A DNA stretch of 64,000 nt from Micropterix aruncella (lineage: Eukaryota; Arthropoda; Insecta; Lepidoptera; Micropterigidae), in NCBI GenBank assembly GCA_944548615.1, contig OX155957.1, positions 1,056,275 through 1,120,274 on the forward strand, in the 5' to 3' direction. Below are positions 57,349-64,000 of the stretch, piece by piece. Every line of letters starts with the position of its first letter. The first letter of the stretch is position 1. The notes beneath the pieces were generated by a model that ran no database searches, had not been told where the DNA came from, and was given only the letters and a program-made list of their open reading frames with translations. A program made the translations under genes and the position numbers.

Positions 57349-58315
57349 CAGTGGCGGATCCAGGATTTATATTTGGGGGGGGGGGGGGGGGGGGCTAAGG
57401 GTCGGTCTCGCTAATAGCTATATCAGTATACTAGCTGACCCGTGCCCACTTCGTTGGGCGGTAAAACTTTTTACTTGTGATGAAACTTTTACTTGTGATT
57501 GAGTGTGGTTTGGTTAGTACTGAGTGCTATGTTTTTTTTCCTGACTGCCAAAAGAAGGGTAATATTTTTACTGTATATGTATGTGTGTATTTGCATGCCA
57601 ATTTGACTATATTACCGTTATTTGTGAGTGTCTTCTTGTGAGTGTCTTATTTGTGAGTGTCTTATCTCTTTAACCATGTATGCAGTAACATTTAAATTAT
57701 ATGCAGTGAAAGGGAAAAGTCTTTTGTTTTAAACACTTGAGAAGATAAATTTACTTATTTGAATTCATAATTGTTGATAATATGACCAATAAACATGACC
57801 TAACGATTTAAATTATTTTTTTAATATAAAATACTACTTATTGTTACTTAAATATAAAAGTTAGACATATTTTGAAGGCATTATCAAGCTCTACAACTTT
57901 TCTCTAGAACTTAATCATATATCTCTCATCGTTAAGGCAGCGTTAATTAGAAATGCTTTCGTTCAACCGTTTTTTCCAACTTACTTTGGAAATCCGACTA
58001 CCACGAAAAAGTCTTTTAATTTTTCGGATTAATATATAGCCTATGACACTCACAAATAACGAGGCTTTCTATTGGTAAAAGAATTTTCAAAATCGGTTCA
58101 GTAGATCCAGAGATTACTTCCTACAACGTCACAAACTTATAGATAACAATTATTCCAGAATATTTGTAAAAACCTGTAGTGCCTAACCTAAATTAGACTG
58201 AACTAACAGATTTTTAATATACAGTTCAGTAACAAATCTGAAAGTTTTGTTTATTTATGTTTTGGGGGGGGGGGGGCTTCAGCCCCTTAGCCCCCCCCCC
58301 CTCCTGGATCCGCCT
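57349..58315. mobile_element. hAT-like non-autonomous element carrying a family C copy
   Basis: Tips CAGTGGCGGATCCAGG and CCTGGATCCGCCTG (one short deletion), flanked by 8-bp TATATATA / TATATATT. G-run at about 57376-57394 and matching G/C runs near 58264 and 58291 extend the inverted repeat. Most of the interior (57430-58140) is a family C repeat, so it was either captured or inserted. Confidence 0.75.
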
Positions 58316-58477
58316 GTATATATTTTATATAACCTTGACTTATGATATAAAGTGAACAAAGCGGTATTTTTTTGTCAGAATTTTGATATACCATTTCCGA
58401 GATATAAACGATTTTATATACTCTTACGTTCATTATTTTCGATTTTCACCTAGATAATATTTCCTTTCTTTCTAGCC

Positions 58478-58612
58478 GTTTACGAGGGTCACACTGTGAG
58501 CTTCCGGAATGAATAAGGAGAAATTGCAATGAATAGCCAAAAATTCATTTATTGTTTCTCAAAATATTCTCCGTGAGCGTTAATAGACTTTTTCATACGT
58601 AATATTTAAAAA
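58478..58612 (-). pseudogene. Mariner transposase C-terminus and terminal repeat
   Basis: Minus strand reads RMKKSINAHGEYFEKQ followed by stop, the usual ending of mariner transposases, then non-coding DNA to TTACGAGGGTCACACTGTGA, which resembles a mariner terminal repeat. Confidence 0.6.
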
Positions 58613-58649
58613 AATAATATCTACTCTAATTCTCCCTTGGTAACCTTAG

Positions 58650-60420
58650 AAACGATTCGAAAAATTTTTATTTAACAGGCTATATCTATTCGCAAATAAA
58701 TTCGATATATTAAATAAATATCAATATGGTTTTAGGAAGAACATGTCCACCACCTCGGCGATTTCGGAGATGGTAAATTTCATTACCGACACTTTTGAAA
58801 ATTCTTCCCAACCCGTGGCAGTTTTTTGTGATCTGTCCAAAGCGTTTGATTCGGTTGACCACGAAATACTGCTCAATAAATTAAACAGTTATGGGATTCG
58901 GGGCAAAGCCAATAACATGATGAAATCCTACTTAACAGGCAGGTCACAGGTAGTAGAAATAGATGGATTTAGATCTACACCTCAACCGATAACCTGCGGA
59001 GTTCCCCAGGGATCGATTCTTGGTCCATTATTATTTTTATTTTTCATTAATGATATAGGCAATTGCTTGCCCGCCTACACCAAAACCTTGCTCTATGCGG
59101 ATGATACAAGTTTCCTGTTTCACGATAACAATCTTAACGACCTAATGACCAATGCCAATCATGCGTTAAACCTAGCAAGTTCATGGTTCACAGAGAATAA
59201 TCTCTTGCTTAATGCAAAAAAAACCGTAACTATGCACTTCTCCTCAAAATATAAATCGTCTGCTATACCATTCAATATAACTCTAAACAACAGTACTCTA
59301 GAATTAAGCAAATCGACAAAGTTCCTAGGTATCATGATCGATCATCATCTTAGCTGGAACATCCATATTAATGAACTATGTAGTGCGCTTTCTTCGGCAA
59401 TATATGCAATAAAAAAGATTAAATTCTTAGCTGGTGAAATCGCTGCAATAACTGCGTATCATGCCTGTTTCCATTCTAAAATGACTTATGGTATACTGAT
59501 ATGGGGAAATGCCACAGACAGTTCTAGGGTTTTCATTTTACAGAAAAGTGCATTGAGAGCAATTGCAGGAGTATCCCGTGACACGCACTGCGAACCATAT
59601 TTTCTTAAGTACAAAATACTGACTTTTACGTCTGAATATATTTTACAATGTCTACTATATGCTAAATCAAATATTAACGAACAAGAGGTAAACGGGAATA
59701 TGCACTCCCACAATACACGCAGACGTGATGACGTTATCCTGCCTAAAGTACGCCTTACGCAGACACAAAAGTCCTTTGGATATTTGAGCTATAAGCTCTT
59801 TAACCAGCTACCACTCTCCACAAGGAAGATGGAAACAAAGGCGTTTAAAAGATTTATAAAACAAAAGCTGCAATCCACACATGCTTTCTATAAGCTGGGT
59901 GTATTTTTTGAGCATGCCAATTCTTTGAAATGGGAATAACATTAAAATATGTAACTTTCAGGTACCTCATTTTAGTTTTTATTATTTAATTATAATATTA
60001 TGAATTTAATATTTAATATGTAGATTACAATGTGTAATGTAACATACCTGATCATATACATACGTTGTTTTTTTCCAATTTTGTTTCGATACTTCCAATT
60101 GTGTGATTATTTTTTGTATAAAGTGCTTGATGACTATTAATATTCTTATAATAATAATCTATTTTATATGTATACTCATGTACATGGATTCAGCTCTATT
60201 ATTTTTTTTAAAAAAAAAATATTTGTCTGTCGTGTAAAGCCGACTTTAGTCAATGCTATTGTTGAAATAATATTTATGCTTAAATAGTTTTATATCTACA
60301 TATAAACTGACGAATTCTAATATGCGATAATTAGCTTTAATTCCTAATTCATGCTGTTATTGTATATTTTGAATAAATAAACTGAATACTGAATACAGAA
60401 ATACTGAATACTGAATACTG
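58650..60420 (+). mobile_element. CR1/Jockey-like LINE, young 5'-truncated copy 2
   Basis: Sister of the 16974-18812 copy. Open frame 58743-59939 of 398 codons holds the same RT motifs (FCDLSKAFD, GVPQGSILGP, YADD). It begins about 105 bp later in the element than copy 1, so the truncation points differ. The 3' UTR and short-unit tail (CTGAATACTGAATAC) end at about 60420. Confidence 0.88.
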
Positions 60421-60514
60421 AAACATGTTTTTTAGATTCCTAAACAGCCTCTTCTGGCGATGAAAATCGTTGACCGCGTTATAATTTTTAGGAAAAAGAA
60501 GAAGTCGCTAGCAT

Positions 60515-60990
60515 ATTGGAGGGATATGTCCGTCTGGAATTAACCACCAGGATACCTGCAACCTCCCGACTGGTTATGAGTTCGAAGTCGCTTGCGCGAC
60601 CTCTACCTGCTGTATATTCAGCGGTGATTCAGTTTTAATCTATCGTGAACCATTGGCATCTTTTGCCCGGCCCTAAATTCAGGATAAGGTAGCCAATTGA
60701 TCATTTCAATAGTGGTTGACCATAGATGAACATCCACCCCCGCTTCTTAGGAGACAGTATATTTCCATAGTCTCCCGACTCCTTTAGAGTGCACAATACC
60801 GATTAGCTATCGCCGCACAGTGCGCAAATCGTCCAGCAGCACCAAGAGGAAATCCTCCAGAGAGGGGAAACCGATCCGCGAGAGTCCTTCCCGGGATAGT
60901 CTTCCATACGAGGAGGCTACTAAATAGGAGCTAAATCTTGAGTTGGAGCTATATTATGGCCCAAGCTGCACGAAACCGTTCGCTACCAGT
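60515..60990 (-). repeat. Family A subfamily copy
   Basis: TCCGTCTGGAATTAACC, CACCCCCGCTTCTTAGGAG and AGAGTGCACAATACCGATTA, ending CCCAAGCTGCACGAAACCG. More diverged than the 14-16 kb copies; shares its end with 45645-45872. Confidence 0.75.
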
Positions 60991-61006
60991 GTAGCAATCA
61001 GGTATT

Positions 61007-61465
61007 AGTAGTAGTAGTAGATGGAGTGGGGGGCTTGTTTCCAGCCCTTGATGTCACCTAGATCTGTAAGGTCTTTTGTAACTACCCACTGTGTGGTTAG
61101 GTCAATGGTCAGCTAGTAGCCCGGTACTTCTTACCAGTCCAAGTAGGTCACTGACCTTCAAGTTGGGCAGGTCGCTGGGTTCGAGAAAGGCTCGTCCCAG
61201 TAAACTGTGTCTTTTGGCGGCGAGCCCTGGACAGCGGCTAACAATGTGTATGCTGTCTTCAGGTTCCTCGCCACATATTCGGCAATCCTTGCTCTCAGTC
61301 AAGCCAAGGTTGAATAGATGAGCTCTAAGGGTCGTGTGTCCGGTGAGGAGACCGATAGTGGTTCTAAGGTTCTTCTTGCTCATGTCAAGTAGGGCCTTGG
61401 TTTTCTTCTGTAGTGGTTGCTCCATCATGGCTTTTGCCTGGCGACATCCCTGACTCTGTACCAAT
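61007..61465 (-). pseudogene. LINE ORF2 C-terminal fragment with CCHC knuckle
   Basis: A 120-codon open frame (61102-61464): KKNLRTTIGLLTGHTTLRAH, LFNLGLTESKDCRICGEE, then DSIHIVSRCPGLAAKR. C-x2-C...H...C is the knuckle at the end of RNase H-bearing ORF2 proteins. The 3' tail is a TAG/CTA trinucleotide repeat at 61007-61022. A different family from the fragment at 7230. Confidence 0.8.
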
Positions 61466-61469
61466 CAGG

Positions 61470-61755
61470 TACATATGATTATTTTCCAAAGCAACAATAG
61501 CAACGAGTTTAGTTCCTGCGATTATCCGCTTTTCGGCACTAATACATATTATTTACCGTTAATTGTTTTGTTGTAAACTGTTATCATATACTCTTTGTTT
61601 TTGTAAATTGGTAAGTTTAAAGTTATATATTGTATATCATCTCTTGGCTAGATTGAGTAACTAGTTTAAGATTAATTACTATCATTCCTACACAATTGTA
61701 TGGTTGTATTGGAAATAAATAATTTTCATCTTTATCTTTATCTTTATCTTTTGCA
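61470..61755 (+). repeat. LINE 3' UTR with (CTTTAT)n tail
   Basis: AT-rich sequence ending in CATCTTTATCTTTATC units, inserted into the mariner copy that starts at 61757. The source element is not identified. Confidence 0.45.
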
Positions 61756-61943
61756 AGCGCGCCACTTTGTTTGGGTTCGGCTCATCTTGAAAGTTCCAAA
61801 TGGTCGATTGCTGCTTTGTCTCGGGGTCGTAGCTTTGAATCAATGTTTCGTCTTCTGTTACTATGTTCCATACCGAATTTGACGCCCCTTCATTAAATTT
61901 GGTAACCATGCCTCTGCACCAAGTTGCTCGTCCCGCTTTTTAA

Positions 61944-62416
61944 CACGTTGAACGCCATGACGGACACCATGTGTCCGACAGCATACTTTCCCCCGGGGCC
62001 GCATCAATAAATCTAGAATCGTCCAAAAATCGTTGAGGTGCTTTTTCGCAAAAAATAATCAGTAAATAACTCAAAAATAATGGGTGACCTACGGAAACAG
62101 CGATTTACTCATTATTTTCCGAGATGTCAAATGGCAGACACCAGTGTCCGCCTCGGCCTGTGAGAATGTCCAACCGTCTTTCCTTTTCTGTGCCAAGTGG
62201 TCAGGTTGTAGGTACTGTGGGGTCGCGCGGGTCACTTGCCTGAGTAAAAACAGTCGAAATGCTGTCAGTTGGCCGTCTACAGGCTTTTGAAGTGATCAAG
62301 GGCATGCGGACACATCGTGTCCGACGCGGCCCCCTGGACCCGATATACTGCCAGTCATAAGGTGTCCGTCGCGGCCCACAGGGCTAAACATGGTTTTTAG
62401 TTTGGCGTTCAACGTG
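61944..62416. mobile_element. Miniature TTAA-flanked element inside mariner
   Basis: 473 bp between TTAA at 61940-61943 and 62417-62420, tips CACGTTGAACGCCA and TGGCGTTCAACGTG (perfect 14-bp inverted repeat). Internal short palindromes repeat GGACACCATGTGTCC and CGGACACATCGTGTCCG. Mariner reading resumes on both sides. Confidence 0.85.
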
Positions 62417-62624
62417 TTAAGACTCAGTCCCCTATTTTGAGCCTATTTTGTGCGGGATAAACCACGAGCACAGCTTTCTCACAGCCAAATATTAGTGTAG
62501 GATTGATTGTACCTAAAGCATGCCTATACCTAGGGATCTCTAAAACTCAAGGTAGGTCAAATGCCTACCTATTTCTATGCTATTATTTTTGTTGATAGCG
62601 GTGAACAAGCAGCCTTTTACAATT

Positions 62625-62990
62625 ACAATTACAATTACAATTTAGTTCTGCTCCAATAGGTAGGCTTTCCTACACTTGGATGCGTTTTTGCCTCTAAAAT
62701 TTTAAATAATGTAATTAATTAAAGAATATTAACTATCATGATATAGTTGTGGCAATATAAATTAAGTTTAGTAAATTATAATTGGTTTGAAAACCATTGA
62801 TAAAGAGAAAATAATCTAATAATCAAAATTGCTGATCAAAAAAAGAGCTCAATGTCTGTAGTCATAATTATCAAGGCAATAATATGATGGTCATGAAAAT
62901 AGATAAGGGTATACTAAAAATATCTAAATTTAAATTAATTGTTAATCTAGCAATATAGCCGTCGTCGATAAAAATAAAAATAAAAATTAC
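62625..62990 (-). repeat. Family E retroposon copy
   Basis: A tail of ACAATT units at 62625-62642, then GTAGGCTTTCCTACACTTGG, TATCATGATATAGTTGTGG and, at the far end, CTAGCAATATAGCC. The longest copy in the window. Confidence 0.7.
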
Positions 62991-63025
62991 GCTCTTTGGC
63001 AAAGTTGATTATCATGAATTTTCCG

Positions 63026-63334
63026 TTATTTTACATTAGGATGCTCTTGGAATAAGAATTCAGCATTATCCAAATCTCTTAAGTCATATACAGGATTCTT
63101 GACTAGGCCATTAAATAAGATTTTTTTGAATTGGTTCTCTCCAAGACTCCTGATATGTGTTGGGACCTTGTTATAATAACACAGGCTTTGGTGAAGGAAA
63201 CTGTTGCGCACTTTACTAAGCCTGTGCCGATTTAGATGTAGATAAAATTTATTTCTTGTATTGTGTTGATGGAAATCGCTATTCGCCGGGACATCCGATA
63301 TGTGCTTACGAGCGAACATAATATTTTGTTGGAT
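63026..63334 (-). pseudogene. CR1-like LINE, ORF2 C-terminal end
   Basis: Reads ARKHISDVPANSDFHQHNTR, then HRLSKVRNSFLHQSLCYYNK and PTHIRSLGENQFKKIL. The H-NTR and VRNSF...YN.VP motifs are typical of the last part of CR1-like ORF2. Joined directly to the mariner N-terminal piece at about 63335. Confidence 0.78.
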
Positions 63335-63516
63335 ATAGCACGAGTACCTTTACGAAAATCAGAACTGAGATTGATATGACTGCGTTTGAATTCTGTAAAC
63401 CAGATATAAATTGTCATCTTGCTTGGTGCTTCATCGCCAAAAGCAGTTAGAAGTCTGGGTGAACAATTAACAACGACCATTATAACATCTTGAAATAGCG
63501 GGTTCGACTGCAGCAT

Positions 63517-64000
63517 CGGCGATTAAGTTTTGCTTTGTCTACAATAAAAGACACCTCACCTCCAAGAGTCAGGGCCAGGATGATCACAGCGGCTATATTT
63601 TTGTACTGTTTTTACTTATTTAAAAATAATGGAGTTATGGTGCAATTAAGTATAGGCGCCGATATTAAATTGTTCTTTCTGAATTTTTCACTTACAATAA
63701 AAATTTCTTGTTATATATTTATTTAAAAATATCCTATTTATATTACATAGAATAAAAAAGCGAGATTATTTAAAAAAACATCTTTAATACATTGAAAAAA
63801 GTCGCGAAGGGGCGCTACTTCGTCAGGATTACATCATCCCTTTAGGTATACGCCTGTGTTGGTGTGATGAATAGAAATGGCTGTGATGTTTGCTGAGCCT
63901 GTGAATCTTCCGCCTCATAGTCATAATCATAGTCATGGTTGTTTAATTCCAGAAAGTCACACACTGTGGAATACGTAATTTACTTTGCACAAAGTTATTT
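63517..64000. other. Unassigned sequence
   Basis: AT-rich, no ORF with a known motif. Window ends here. Confidence 0.3.

Larger units (their letters stand above)
61757..63516 (-). pseudogene. Mariner transposase, broken by nested insertions
   Basis: Three collinear minus-strand pieces. N-terminal helix-turn-helix part 63335-63516 reads RLLTAFGDEAPSKMTIYIWF and FKRSHINLSSDFRKGTR. Middle piece 62421-62520 reads LAVRKLCSWFIPHK and has stops. 61757-61938 reads TKFNEGASNSVWNIVTEDET and SYDPETKQQSTIWNFQDEP. The ED of TEDET is the first catalytic Asp region (usual GDETW is changed). The pieces are separated by a TTAA miniature element and by LINE/family E fragments; the C-terminus is lost at a LINE tail. 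Confidence 0.8.

Overview
The window looks like intronic and intergenic DNA from an insect, most likely a moth or butterfly. It is AT-rich, with long (TA)n tracts, and packed with nested transposon copies of kinds common in insects: CR1/Jockey-like, RTE-like, R1-like and RLE-type non-LTR elements, Penelope, mariner, hAT and TTAA-flanked piggyBac-like miniature elements. The lepidopteran assignment is inference. There are no bacterial operons, rRNA genes or CRISPR arrays, and I saw no confident tRNA gene.

One host gene can be read with good support. A CIDE-N protein of the DFFA/ICAD (Drep-1-like) type lies on the minus strand. Coding exon 1 is 8511-8986 and coding exon 2 is 1197-1308. A 7.2-kb intron separates them, and the splice sites join in phase to give 195 residues. 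A polyadenylation signal follows at 1100-1105 and a GC-rich promoter-like stretch lies at 9040-9350. Weaker signs of cellular or unknown coding sequence are a divergent ORF pair at 23292-23690, possible spliced exons at 48263-48900, and a GC-rich stretch with a strong splice donor at 34600-34900.

Layout. 1-9350: the DFFA-like gene, whose intron holds two opposed copies of an RLE-type element, a Jockey-like fragment, a Tigger-like element and short inverted-repeat elements. 10-13 kb: a 2.36-kb DNA transposon with inverted repeats over 500 bp long, sitting in a repeat whose uninterrupted copy is at 37.9 kb. 14-16 kb: a perfect fold-back and a full-length copy of an unclassified dispersed repeat, called family A here. 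17-19 kb and 58.6-60.4 kb: two nearly identical LINE copies with open 398-codon reverse-transcriptase frames. 23-28 kb: LINE remnants, a 120-bp repeat family and a 27-bp minisatellite. 28.1-30.7 kb: a 2.6-kb TG...CA element with an exact 4-bp target duplication in that minisatellite. 32.8-34.1 kb: a Penelope fragment inside another repeat. 38.9-39.7 kb: a hAT-like element. 40.4-44.8 kb: an R1-like LINE inside family A. 46-48 kb: an LTR-like segment, a (TA)n tract and a Penelope terminal-repeat dimer. 53-64 kb: more nested repeats, including one mariner copy broken up by later insertions.

The main result is a readable record of nested insertion, because several insertions have exact target duplications or uninterrupted sister copies in the same window. 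The least explained component is family A, which occurs about nine times and repeatedly forms inverted, fold-back arrangements.
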